The notes under the pieces: model-generated
The model's database searches: none
Seen by the model: only the letters and a program-made list of their open reading frames with translations
What the model was told of the DNA's origin: nothing
Shown: piece by piece, positions 23,476 to 33,491 of the stretch
Layout of the letters: each line of letters starts with the position of its first letter
Position numbering within the stretch: position 1 is the stretch's first letter
Translations under genes and position numbers: made by a program
Assembly (NCBI GenBank): GCA_949126835.1
Contig: OX421497.1
Location: 16,735,823 to 16,799,822 of the forward strand
From: Anisus vortex
Taxonomy: Eukaryota > Mollusca > Gastropoda > Planorbidae
DNA length: 64,000 nucleotides
Direction of reading: 5' to 3'

Positions 23476-24465
23476 TTTTAAAGATAAATATTTGCTGACT
23501 TTGCATATTTGTACCATTTATTTATTTATTTATTTATGACGTCGATATGACGTCCTCGGTATTTAAAGGGAAATAAATTAATAAATGGACAAGAACTCCC
23601 CCCCCTCTCCACTTAAACATAATCAAGCAAATTACAATAGTTTTAGTCTTAATAGCTTTCAACTTTCAAGCCAATAGAACTGAACAATTGAAGGGAAATT
23701 GTACTATACAATGTCAACGATATTATAATCTTAGATTCGATGTATTGCACATACAACTAGATTTATAGACCACATGACATCAAATAAAGAAAAGTTATAA
23801 GACAATTAATTATGTTTAAAAACGACTCAATGTAAATAATATATATCTAAATGAAATTTGTATTTCATCTCACGTTTTCACAATGTCTTAAATTTTTTTT
23901 CTCATTGCTTGTTGCTATAATTAGAATTGTCCAAACCTATGTGACCAAGCACAAAATGACCAAAGTTAATGACCGCTAAATGAGTCATTTTTCTTTTTTT
24001 CTTTGCTGGTTGCACTGGTCCTACTTTTGACCTTTAGGAAAACCCCACGGGGCATCATCGCACACGGCAAAGGTCCACCTCTACCGTTGGAAGAGAACTG
24101 GACACAGACACACACACACATACACACACACACACACACCCTTAGCCCCACAACCTCCCTCCACACTTAATACCGGAGTAAATATTCGTGACACAATAAC
24201 ATTTTGACGGCCGATGGTGGACACAGTGGACGCAGTGGGCGCAGTGGTCTCTTTCCGTATTTCCAGTGCGAAACAAAAGGACGAAATGACAGACCACCAT
24301 ACAGGGATACATAGGGTGTAATCTTAAATAACACTGGAGCTGAGATTGTCCAGCGTCCGCTGGGGGGGGGGGGGGGCTCATCATTTCCTACTCACACATA
24401 CCCGATAAAGCTGGTGGGCTTTACCCCGGGGGGGGGGGGGGGCTAAAAGGTACGCTCTTGGGTCG
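23476..24465. other. No gene seen; simple-sequence patches
   Basis: Contains a (TTTA)n patch at 23515-23536, CA patches at 24108-24140, and G-runs at about 24362-24377 and 24429-24442. Frames of 66-80 codons on the minus strand are not recognised. Confidence 0.4.
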
Positions 24466-24565
24466 ATCAAGATCTGATGTTTACCATACACGTGTTGGGA
24501 GAAGGAAGAGAAGGATCGAGAGTTGTGTTAACCACACAATCCCGTGGTATGCCGTGGACAGTATG
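24466..24565 (+). mobile_element. Decayed SINE, family 1
   Basis: GATCTGATGTTTACC, GTTGGGAGAAG, GTTAACCACACAATCCC and GGTATGCCGTGG match the family body in order. The head is missing. Confidence 0.55.
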
Positions 24566-24598
24566 GTTGGTTGGCCCTGCTACGCCAAAATCATAGAC

Positions 24599-24800
24599 CA
24601 GGGGTTGGTAACCTACGGAAAGCGTGCCAGACTTGGCACGCACAGTGAATTTTCAAAGGCACGCGGAAGAACTCCAAAATGGCAATTCAAGTCTTTTCTA
24701 CAAGAAACTGAGTGCTAGAACAGGATACAGACTTTTGGCACGCTGAATGAATTAGAAATCCTACTTGGGCACATTATTATCAAAAAGTTGCCGACCCCTG
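24599..24800. mobile_element. hAT-like MITE, family A
   Basis: Ends CAGGGGTTGGTAACC and GTTGCCGACCCCTG are inverted repeats. The 8-bp flanks TCATAGAC and GAATAGAC differ at two positions and look like an aged target duplication. The interior (GCGTGCCAGACTTGGCACGC, GGCACGCGGAAGA, GCACGCTGAATGA) matches 59873-60071 and the reverse of 4545-4790. The 86-codon plus frame across its left part is incidental. Confidence 0.8.
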
Positions 24801-25890
24801 GAATAGACAATCAATGGAAATTGCGTCTTACTTGACAAACACGACTGGATAAACGCCTATAATAGCAGATTCGACGTTCTCTAACAATGGCATGTTTAGT
24901 CGAAATCATTGGTGTCAATTTCAAAGCCTGTGGGTCACATCCGGCTCCTCGTATGATTAAATACGGCTCATTATTGTCGAAAAAAAAAGTTTTATTCTTC
25001 ACTCATCAATAAACGTTTAACAAATTCGGCTCACAAACGTAAGTGTTATTCTAGTTTTGCTCCCACCCCCATGGCCCCCATTTTCAGATAAAAAACAACA
25101 ACTATATAACATAGAGAAGTAGTTAGAAAACAAAACAAACCTTAACCTTAAAAGCAGGGAACAGTATACTATATTTAAGTTTAAAAACCCAATTCTAGTT
25201 TCATTAGCTTGTAACGTGATATGGCTATTCACTGTACTATTCATGAAGGATATGTCAGCCGCACGGAAATGCCAAAAACTAATAGGAATAGATTAGTTTC
25301 AACTGGGCCAGTGGAACATGAGAAGCTGTTAGTTTCTTCCACTACTGGCTCAAACGCGGCACGATATGACCCAATGCCTATATGGAAATAAACAAACAAC
25401 CACAAACAAACACAATCTCGACAAACAACAACAAGCGAATTAAAGAGGTCAACTATCTGGATATTTTTGGCTACACCCAAATGGGGTGGAACATGTGATA
25501 ACTGGTAATAAAGTACTTTAAAGTTAAAAAAAACACAAGAAAGTAGGTCACGAGATCGATTTTACTTTCGATAATCTCTGGGACTGAAAGAAAGTAGTAG
25601 GACCACTCGTGGAAAAGGTGCAACCTCATTTTGGAAAAACAAAAAAACAAACGAGCAGTCTCGATTTGTAACGCGCAGCCTCGACTTCAAATGTACAACC
25701 TCGATTTAAAACGATACAGGCCATAAGAATAATATGTTAATAGTGGGAACAGTGTCTGCAGAGGTTATACAAATATTATGTATTTTTTATAAAGCGCTTA
25801 TTAAAGAAAACATAATTTATGCTAAGGCCAAAGGTCATTCTCTACTAAGGGTGTGGCTATAAGTTTTCTTTCACAGGACATCTTTGTTGT
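24801..25890. other. No gene seen
   Basis: AT-rich unique sequence. Minus frames of 63-79 codons at 24811-25480 have no recognisable domain. Confidence 0.4.
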
Positions 25891-26115
25891 AGTTCATCTC
25901 GCTAGCCCCTTTTCTCTTCATCTCTCCCCATCTTTTCGTCTCTCTATCTTCACTCTTGCTTTCTCTTTCTCCCGATTTTTCTCTGTTTCTCACTTTCTCT
26001 CCCCTTTTTCTCTCCACATCTTCCAGTACATTACAACTTTCTCTCTTTGTTCTGTCTCTCCTCACGTCTCCAGCCCCCCATCCCCACTCTCACCAACTCT
26101 CTCTATCCATACATA
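25891..26115. repeat. Polypyrimidine CT-rich tract
   Basis: About 220 bp dominated by TCTC, CTTT and CCCC on the plus strand. The frames through it (106 and 186 codons) are Ser/Leu/Phe-rich low-complexity. Confidence 0.75.
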
Positions 26116-26529
26116 CCTTGTTCTCTTATCTTGTAATAAGATCGACAAGTGCGCATACAAAGCACCATTCTAAACAAAAACAAAAACCAATCAAGGAAAG
26201 ACAACTCAATCATGTCATCAATGACATTACTCCCCCCTCTCCTCCTTCCCTACCAACACCTTATCTTCAGACATTTTTCTTTCTCCCCCCCCCCCCCCCC
26301 ACATATTATGTTTTCTCTTCAGCTAACCCCTTCACCATGACATTTTGCCAATTTCATTCCCTCCGATCTCAAAGAAAGGCTCCACCGCTGGAACATAGGC
26401 GTACGTCTAACATTTTTTTTTTTGCAAACATTTTGCTTTATGAATTAAAACTGAACATCAACTTTGCCAGCGTTGCAGCAAGAATATTATCGGGTCAATT
26501 AAGTGCAGAAATCTGACAAATTTGGACAT
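26116..26529. other. No gene seen; C-run
   Basis: Contains an uninterrupted C-run near 26286-26300. Otherwise nothing recognised. Confidence 0.4.
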
Positions 26530-26915
26530 TTTTTTAATTAGGTGACAATTTATGTAGTGATAACATAGGTAACCACGCCCAGGTAAACAACTAAGATACA
26601 TTAGGCATAAAAGTATGGAATCTACTTCCCATTCAACTCAAACCAACAAGTTGTATCGTCACTTAAAAACACATTATTTTAATATTTACCTTCGTTAAAC
26701 ATGTTTAGCCCCCTACTGTTTTACTTGTATACTAGGTCGCTTAATGCTACATTTATTTGCTTTGTCCCAATATTTGTAAAGCTTTAAATTATTAATTAGC
26801 TTTATATTTTTTAGCCTAGATAATTATATTCGTGTTTTGTTTGTTGCTCAATGTTAAATGCGCTCTGAGCTTACATTATAATTTGTTGGCAGCGCTATAC
26901 AAATATAATTGTTAT
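26530..26915 (+). mobile_element. L2-like LINE 3' end relic
   Basis: A KVWNLLPIQL-like stretch (about 26613-26645) corresponds to the 'KLWNSLP' region near LINE C-termini. It is followed by a 3' UTR ending TTAAATGCGCTCTGAGCTTA, GTTGGCAGCGCTATACAAAT and an ATT-rich tail. The same coding block (GTGTGGAATCAACTTCCCAT in the sister copy) and tail recur at 40145-40632. It is heavily decayed. Confidence 0.72.
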
Positions 26916-26925
26916 TATTTATTTA

Positions 26926-26996
26926 TATAGTCTTCTATAAGCCTATACGTTTATTTATATAGTCTTCTATAAGCCTATACGTTTATTTAGAATGCG
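26926..26996. repeat. 35-bp repeat, 2 copies
   Basis: Two identical copies containing ATATAGTCTTCTATAAGCCT. Confidence 0.85.
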
Positions 26997-27097
26997 GTAG
27001 TAAGGTTACAGAATAAATAGAGTCTATATTAAGATGTGAACGGCGACAATAAAAAGTTTTACATTTTGTGAAAATCAAATAACCTGTCAGTAAAAAG

Positions 27098-27295
<198 letters not shown>

Positions 27296-27316
27296 TTCTC
27301 TCTGCCTGCCTAAGTA

Positions 27317-27661
27317 TCATGTCAACATATTTTTTACTCTCTTTCTTTTAACTCGTACTGTCTGTCTGTCTGCTTGGCTGGTTGGTTGCTTGCTTGCTTG
27401 TAAAACTTTACATCGATTTTTCGACAACTTCCCGTCATCCAATGGAGCTGAAACTTGGGCAGCAGACTTGTTGCGACTAACAATATATTCTATCAAATTT
27501 TCGGCATCATAGCCTTTGGAATAGTTACTAATACCTTCAACCAATTTGCGAGTCGAAGAAAATTTTACGTAAAACATGGCTGTCTCTACTGGAAGAGACG
27601 GAAGTAAAAGAACTTTTCGGATATGTTCGTTTTTACGAAATAAATAGAATGAAAACGACAC
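27317..27661 (-). CDS. Unrecognised 114-codon open frame, probably not a gene
   Basis: The frame begins MSFSFYLFRKNEHIRK and ends in a basic tail (RVKRKRVKNMLT). I do not recognise any family. The N-terminal two-thirds is not repeat-derived and has mixed composition (for example KLVEGISNYSKGYDAENLIE), which is why I list it. The C-terminal SKQPTSQADRQTV part is encoded by TTGCTTGC and CTGTCTGT simple repeats. No splice or promoter context supports it. It could be an exon, a decayed element or chance. Confidence 0.12.
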   Translation of the reverse strand: MSFSFYLFRKNEHIRKVLLLPSLPVETAMFYVKFSSTRKLVEGISNYSKGYDAENLIEYIVSRNKSAAQVSAPLDDGKLSKNRCKVLQASKQPTSQADRQTVRVKRKRVKNMLT

Positions 27662-27891
27662 AATGTAGCCGAAACTAAGCGAGTTATCTTTTTATGTTTT
27701 TTTTTGCGGGCCAAAGCTAGAAAAAAAAGGATGCGCAAACTTTTAGTGTTTAAAGTCATAAGGTATGATATCACTTATATTTATTTTAATATATCAAAAT
27801 ATAAACTAAACATAAACTTAGTTTTTTTTTATTAATTTATTATTTAAAAGAATCAACAATGAGCCACCCTGTCCTTCAATGATGGTAATAT

Positions 27892-28399
27892 GTTCCAGTC
27901 CATCATGACGCATTGAATTGTATATCCAATGTTCCAGTCCATCATGACGCATTGAATTGTATATCCAATGTTCCAGTCCATCATGACGCATTGAATTGTA
28001 TATCCAATGTTCCAGTCCATCATGACGCATTGAATTGTATATCCAATGTTCCAGTCCATCATGACGCATTGAATTGTATATCCAATGTTCCAGTCCATCA
28101 TGACGCATTGAATTGTATATCCAATGTTCCAGTCCATCATGACGCATTGAATTGTATATCCAATGTTCCAGTCCATCATGACGCATTGAATTGTATATCC
28201 AATGTTCCAGTCCATCATGACGCATAGAATTGTATATCCAATGTTCCAGTCCATCATGACGCATTGAATTGTATATCCAATGTTCCAGTCCATCATGACG
28301 CATTGAATTGTATATCCAATGTTCCAGTCCATCATGACGCATAGAATTGTATATCCAATGTTCCAGTCCATCATGACGCATTGAATTGTATATCCAATG
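27892..28399. repeat. 39-bp minisatellite, 13 copies
   Basis: Highly uniform units containing CCAGTCCATCATGACGCATT. The only visible variant is CATAGAATT for CATTGAATT in two copies (28224 and 28341). As 39 is a multiple of three, the 13-residue repeat MRHDGLEHWIYNS is open on the minus strand (187 codons), with a second minus frame and a plus frame also open. All are artefacts of the unit. Confidence 0.98.
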
Positions 28400-28980
28400 A
28401 CGTCAGCATTGGTTGCATTTATATCATTTTTTTTTTACAATAAGTCGTTGCATTCCACCGTACTAGCATTGTAATGGCATGCACCTTAGAGCACTTATTT
28501 CCAACACAAACAAAAAAAAAAAAAGAAATTTCAACTAATTGAATCCATATAAGCAATTGAATACGGATTAGAACCAATGTTTTATTTTCAATACACTGTG
28601 TTCTAGGATTGTGACCGATGAAGCGTATCCCACACTTATGAAAAAAAAATTCAATTTCAAGGTGTCTTTCAGAAAGACTGTAGAGAAGCAGATTTGCTTG
28701 TTAAAAAAAACACAGTAGGTTCTGTAATGATAGCTTTCAATTTTTCCCATAGAGGCATAGAGAATAAAAGAATGATATTGACAAGTCGGGCTTCTTAGCC
28801 TAATACTGATCAATGCTTTGAGGGAAAAGTTTAAATAAACAAAACTGACGTATTGATATAACGGGAGACGGTTGATATGAAATAGAAACTACCGGCAAAT
28901 TCTTGGGGGCTTAGTATAAAACTATATGCACGATAAAAGATGGGTTTGTTTATTTCATTGTTTTTAGATGTGACTGTGTT
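28400..28980. other. No gene seen
   Basis: AT-rich unique sequence. The 81-codon minus frame (28568-28813) is unrecognised. Confidence 0.35.
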
Positions 28981-29145
28981 TGTGTGAATGTATGTTTGTG
29001 TGCGTTTGTGTGTGTGTATTTTTGTGTGCGTTTGTGTGAATGTATGTTTGTGTGCGTTTGTGTGTGTGTATTTTTGTGTGCGTTTGTGTGAATGTATGTT
29101 TGTGTGCGTTTGTGTGTGTGTATTTTTGTGTGTTTTTGCGTTGTG
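28981..29145. repeat. 52-bp TG-rich minisatellite, about 3 copies
   Basis: Copies contain ATGTATGTTTGTGTGCGTTT and GTGTGTATTTTTGTGTGCG. The phase is clear from the GTGAATG spacer at about 28984, 29036 and 29088. Confidence 0.9.
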
Positions 29146-29230
29146 TTTGTATTTGTTTGTGTTCGCTGTGTTTTCGAGTATGTGTGTTTGTTGTATTTTT
29201 TGTAGCACAAGTTTGTGTGTTTTTTCAAAG

Positions 29231-29330
29231 TATGCTCTCTCTGTGTCTCTCTGTGTCTCTCAGTGTCTCTGAGATTTATGTTTGTCTATGTCTCTCTAAG
29301 TCACTGTGTGTCTAAATGCGTCTCTCTGTT
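29231..29330. repeat. TCTCTGTG-type simple repeat
   Basis: Imperfect CTCTGTGTCT octamer-like repeats. Confidence 0.7.
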
Positions 29331-29442
29331 TTTCGATGTCTACTTTATCGAATCAATATATGATTTGCTAACACAGTAATGTATTACATATTCACATATC
29401 TACAAACATACACAAACACAAATACTCACACATGCGTACATA

Positions 29443-29482
29443 CAGAGAGAGAGACATAGAGAGCGAGAGAGAGAGAGAGACA

Positions 29483-29513
<31 letters not shown>
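29443..29513. repeat. GA/GACAGA microsatellite
   Basis: (GA)n with regular CAGAGAGAGA steps. Confidence 0.9.
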
Positions 29514-29836
29514 AGGGGTTGTCTGTTAACATTTACATTGATATTTCCAAATTTCTAGTTGTTCTCTTTACGAGTGCCTGCGTGGGTGTTTTCTATAGAT
29601 AAATACATATTCAAATATTTGGCCTCTATTTATGTGTCTAATAGATATTTAAATTCACCCCAATTGTCCACACTCAACATTAAATCAACCAAAACTGGCA
29701 TATGAAAGGGAGAGAAATAACAACTCTTGGCTGTTCACCAAACGGATAACTGCAATTTAATCAAAGTTTAACTTTATTTTAATGACACTCAGCCTTTATA
29801 ATTGTAAAAGAATTTAACCCTTTTAACACCAAACTC
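29514..29836. other. No gene seen
   Basis: AT-rich unique sequence. Confidence 0.3.
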
Positions 29837-29854
29837 TCTCTCTCTCGCCCTCTT

Positions 29855-29927
<73 letters not shown>

Positions 29928-29932
29928 TTAAA
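29837..29932. repeat. (CT)n microsatellite
   Basis: About 95 bp of CT with a few TTT and CCC interruptions. Confidence 0.95.
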
Positions 29933-30476
29933 AAAATATATCTATAATCTTTTTTTAAAAAAAAAGCTCAATGATTTACTAATAGAAGAATCAATGGCCT
30001 CTTAAAGTTCGATAATAATAATAAAAATTTATTGATCGATATTTTAAAATGAAGAAAACGAAATACGTGTAAGTACGATCACGAGTGGATCACGTGGTAG
30101 ATATAGACCAATAGGGGTGGAGGAGAAGGCGAAAAGGTGGAGTGGGGGGGGGCTTGAAGATCTAATGACGTCATTGGGCTTTATAAATCAAATTCCTTTC
30201 TGAAGACTTTATCGACGACGGTTTGGTTGATCGGTAGCGGGTGAATAGTTTAGGTGTCGCTGTTGAGTGCATGCCAGGTACACTATAGGTACATACACCA
30301 TACACTAGAGGTGTACACGTGTACACAACTGTACACAAATATATTTACTTATCATTAAACTAGTGGAATCTATTGAAGTAGTTTTTTTTTAAATTTGTTT
30401 TTTGAACTCTCTAACCTAATTTTGGAAAAGTCCTTCTTTCAAACTAAAAAGTATGTAGAACATACATAGACTAGGT
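29933..30476. other. No gene seen
   Basis: Unique sequence. A GTACAC-rich patch with GTGTACACGTGTACAC lies near 30313-30328. Confidence 0.35.
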
Positions 30477-30599
30477 CTACCTACCATTGAATATAGAGCA
30501 CATACATACCTACCTACCATTGAATATAGTGTCTACATACCTACCTACCATTGAATATAGACTCTACATACCTACCTACCATTGAATATAGACTCTACA
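30477..30599. repeat. 31-bp minisatellite, left part split by a transposon
   Basis: Four copies around ACCTACCTACCATTGAATAT. They continue in the same unit and phase at 33492 after the hAT insertion. The terminal ACTCTACA (30592-30599) is the left target-site copy. Confidence 0.97.
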
Positions 30600-30862
30600 C
30601 ATGGGCGCCCGCAGAAAATTTTCTAGGGGGGGGCAAAATATTTTTAGTAATGTTTTAATGTACTTTTAATTTACTGAGCGCATTTGTATGGTGAACGAAC
30701 GGACAGAACACTGAAGTATTTGTAGTACACTGTAGTAATGAAGGGCATACTGAAGCAACAATTTTTTTATTAGCACAATATATGTATATAATAGACGTAA
30801 ACCATACAAAAAAACTTACTTCAAACAAACAATATTACAACGTAAATTTAAAATAAAATGTA

Positions 30863-31018
30863 TTATTTAAACAAGAACTGGAGTCGTCTGTTATCGCTAC
30901 CAAACATATCTACAATTTTGTCCATAAACTCTTTTTTGTTGCTGTTCACTTTGTCTCTGTGTACTAACAACATGCACAATCTTGACAGACGTTCATCTGA
31001 CATTGTGGATCTAAGCCA
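30863..31018 (-). pseudogene. hAT transposase C-terminal fragment
   Basis: The minus frame reads WLRSTMSDERLSRLCMLLVH near its start and ends NRRLQFLFK at the stop. The 'STMSxERLxxLxxLxxH' block is the conserved C-terminal dimerisation part of hAT transposases, and this is the natural protein end. The piece just upstream in the protein (TTCTVERSFS) is at about 33118-33187, separated by some 2.1 kb of inserted sequence. The frame itself has no stop here, so this end is less decayed than the rest. Confidence 0.75.
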
Positions 31019-31760
31019 TAGGTTTTCAACCTTTTTCGGCTCACCGCACCCTTTTAAAATCTTACCGCTCACCGCCCCCCCCCCAACTTAATATTAATTA
31101 AACATATATAGGCCTATCATTAATTCTAAAACAAATTTATTTGTATTATTAATTTAGAAATATAAGAGACTTATTTAATAGCACTATATCATGTAATTTC
31201 TGTAATTATTAATGTTTTAAATATAAACTCCTTAAATGGACAAAACAATTAGGCTAATGCAGGAAATGTTTATTTACAACTGTTTAACGTAAATTATTTT
31301 AATCCTCTAATAATTTAATCTTGTTATGAATACCACAATGTTGAATGTATATAAAGAAATAATAATAATCAGTAAAATTTGTTATATCACAAAACAGAAC
31401 TTGTTCGGCAACACTATTGAATCAAACGTAGAAACATTAGTTAATTAAAGGGAGATAATTATTTCGTTTCATTTGAGCTAATATTTCTTTATTTTTTCTT
31501 TTTATAAAAAAGAATAAATGGCTTACATTTATAACTTTAAAATGATCAAACTGTAAAATGTATTTGAAAATTATGTAAATATTATATGACTAAAGAATTT
31601 ATATGTATATTTTGAAGCATTACAATAACTACTCAGTTTGTATGATTACTACGTATCTATACCATTTAACGATAACTTGGACATTAATTTTAAAGGATTC
31701 AAACTGATTATAGGACATCTCGGTAAAACTGTATTAACATGTGTTAGGGCGAAAGTAAAC
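31019..31760. other. AT-rich filler within the nested insertion, with a possible second MITE end
   Basis: It starts with ATAGGTTTTCAACCTTTTTC then GGCTCACCGC. This resembles the CAGTGGTTCTCAACC end of SPIN-type hAT elements, so another transposon may have inserted at the WLRST codon. I did not find a matching opposite end. The rest is AT-rich with no coding signal. Confidence 0.35.
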
Positions 31761-31874
31761 GGTCAGCAGGGTTGACAGTCCGGTGAACCAACAATAGGAC
31801 CAGCCAGCCGCACACCATATTTACCAAGACGCGTCACACAGCCATTTAGCAGATTTCGTTACATTATATAAGAA

Positions 31875-33118
31875 CAAATGGACCGCAGCGACTGCAAAAA
31901 GACAGGAATCTCCCTCTTGAGCATAGTTGGTAAGATCCTTGCAAGAGGCACTATCAAGGCTGCAGGTGGTGTCATCTAGAGTCTATCCAGAGTCTCAGTG
32001 CGGTTTCAGAAGCGACTTATCCACTATAGACATGATCTCCTCCATTCGACTGCTACAAGAGAGGTTCCGCGAGATGAATAAGCCATTATACATTGCTTTC
32101 GTTGATCTCACTAAAGCATTTGATATGGTCAGCAGAAGTGGACTCCTCAAACTCCTGGCAAAAATAGGATTCCCTCCAAAACTGCTCTCTTTCATTGATT
32201 GTTTTTTCTTAGAAAACCAGGTGCACAGTGAAGTTTAATCAGAGCCCTTTGAAGTCCGCAGCGGTGTTAAACAAGACTGCGTACTTGCACCCACCTTGTT
32301 TGGAATATTCTTCTCGTGTCTACCTTCACACAAGCAGATCTGGAAAGCTCTTCAATCTAAACAGGCTCAAAGCCAAAATCTCAAGCAGTGTTCTCCTAGA
32401 TGGGGAGATTAATAGTAGAATAGCTAAAGCCATGGGCACTATGGCAAGATTTAACGAAAAAAAAAAAGTCTGGATGAACTCACTGCTCACACGCTCCACT
32501 AAGTCGCCAGTTTATCGAACATGCGTTCTGATTACCCTGCTGTACGGCTGTGAGACATGGAGCACATATTCCTGGGAGGAGAGAAAACTGAACACCTTTT
32601 ACCTTAGGTGTCTCAGACTCGTTTTAGATATAAGTTGGCAGGACAGGGTTTCAAACGCAGAGGTCCTACGAAGAGCAGAGTGTCAAGACATCCGTAATAC
32701 TCTCAGTAACAGACGTCTCAGCTGGCTAGGTCATGTACGCCGAATGCCACAGGGTCGACTTCCACAGGACATTCTATATGGAACGTTAGCTTCGGGACAG
32801 AGACCTGCTGGAAGTCCAAAACTGAGATTTGCGGATGTCTGCAAAAGAGATATGAAACAACTCCAAATTGACCCAAACAGTGGGGAGATCATGGCGCAGG
32901 ATAGGCCCACTTGGAGGGCAGGAATCAAAGAAGGTTTCAGGCTTGCGGGAGAGGAGCGCGCCAGGAAAAAGGTGGTGGAGAAAAATGTGATCCACTCCGC
33001 TACATTCAACTGCTGCCAGTGTGACCGTGCCTGTACGTCCAGGATTGGTCTCTTTAGCCAAATGAGGGCTTGCAAGGGAAATGAATCGTCTCCCGAGACG
33101 AAAAATGCCGACGAATGT
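31875..33118 (+). mobile_element. LINE relic inserted in the hAT transposase
   Basis: The plus strand encodes non-LTR reverse transcriptase pieces in order: GISLLSIVGKILARG (about 31907-31950), PESQCGFRSDLSTIDM, YIAFVDLTKAFDMVSRSG, GVKQDCVLAPTLFGIFF, then a C-terminal part with RTCVLITLLYGCETW, RRLSWLGHVRRMPQGRLP and KLRFADVCKRDMKQL, and a Cys/His-rich end (CCQCDRACTSRIGL). The 3' end has a short hairpin TCGTCTCCCGAGACGA (33089-33104). The copy is dead: a stop at about 32236, a frame change near 32330, and loss of the catalytic (Y/F)xDD segment. The same family is at 62710-63222. Confidence 0.85.
31927..32238 (+). pseudogene. LINE reverse transcriptase, finger/palm N-part
   Basis: This 103-codon frame holds the CGFR motif and the AFVDLTKAFD motif of RT domain blocks; the Asp residues of the latter include one catalytic position. 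It ends at a stop where intact family members continue into the GVKQGCVLAP block, which is present about 30 bp on. Synthesis of cDNA from this copy is excluded by the missing downstream catalytic Asp pair. Confidence 0.8.
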
Positions 33119-33157
33119 GCTGAACGATCGCTCCACCGTACATGTTGTTGCTGGTAA
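32340..33157 (+). pseudogene. LINE C-terminal region, catalytic core deleted
   Basis: The frame joins KLFNLNRLKAK directly to a GEINSRIAKAMGTMARF segment, so the stretch that normally carries the FADD-type catalytic motif has been deleted. The remainder runs uninterrupted through the LLYGCETW, WLGHVRRM and DVCKRDMK motifs to a Cys-rich terminus. Beyond about 33118 the frame runs into the hAT complement by chance (ERSLHRTCCCW is the opposite strand of the hAT TTCTVERS segment). Confidence 0.8.
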
Positions 33158-33200
33158 TGTTAGCAAAACTAGTAAGGCATACGGCAAGGTAACAAGTCGA
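33118..33200 (-). pseudogene. hAT transposase fragment upstream of the LINE insertion
   Basis: The minus frame reads LPYALLVLLTLPATTCTVER followed by SF. This is the conserved hAT C-terminal stretch preceding the STMSxERL block (30863-31018). The LINE and adjoining DNA lie between the two halves. Upstream of this piece no transposase is recognisable before the element's right end. Confidence 0.75.
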
Positions 33201-33491
33201 TGAAATTTTGGCTACTTTTGTATTCTCGCGTTTTCCGAAAATCAAACTAACTCAAGGCTTCACTATCTCAATTATCAATGTGGTATACCTGATTAATCCC
33301 CAATGATAATGAGATCGATATGACAATGGAAGGAGTCACAGTTGTTACAATTAATTATAAATGTTTGAATTATTTTTTTTTGTCTATTTTAGTCCAAATT
33401 TTTTTTTTTATCTATCAATCGGGGGGGGGGGGGGCACTTTTCCAGGGGGGGGGCAAGTGCCCCCCCTTGCCCCCCCCTGCGGGCGCCCATG

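Larger units (their letters stand above)
30600..33491 (-). mobile_element. hAT transposon inside the 31-bp minisatellite
   Basis: The element starts CATGGGCGCCCGCAG and ends CTGCGGGCGCCCATG, a perfect 15-bp inverted repeat. It is flanked by an exact 8-bp duplication ACTCTACA (30592-30599 and 33492-33499). In the surrounding array each unit carries this octamer only once, so the duplication marks a real insertion. Fragments of a hAT transposase C-terminus lie on the minus strand at both inner sides of a LINE insertion. Ends are G-rich internally (G-runs near 30627 and 33421-33455). Most of the transposase is missing. Confidence 0.88.

Noticed and set aside
24890..25020. Another copy of the 4921-5272 MITE (CACATCCGGCTC...CGGCTCATTATT)
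   Set aside because: Only loose similarity; no inverted ends could be placed.
32731..33075. Minus-strand frames opposite the LINE coding part
   Set aside because: They are antisense shadows of the RT C-terminal region with no recognisable domain.
31927..33157. An active reverse transcriptase gene
   Set aside because: The frame is broken and the catalytic Asp-Asp segment is deleted; it is a LINE relic.
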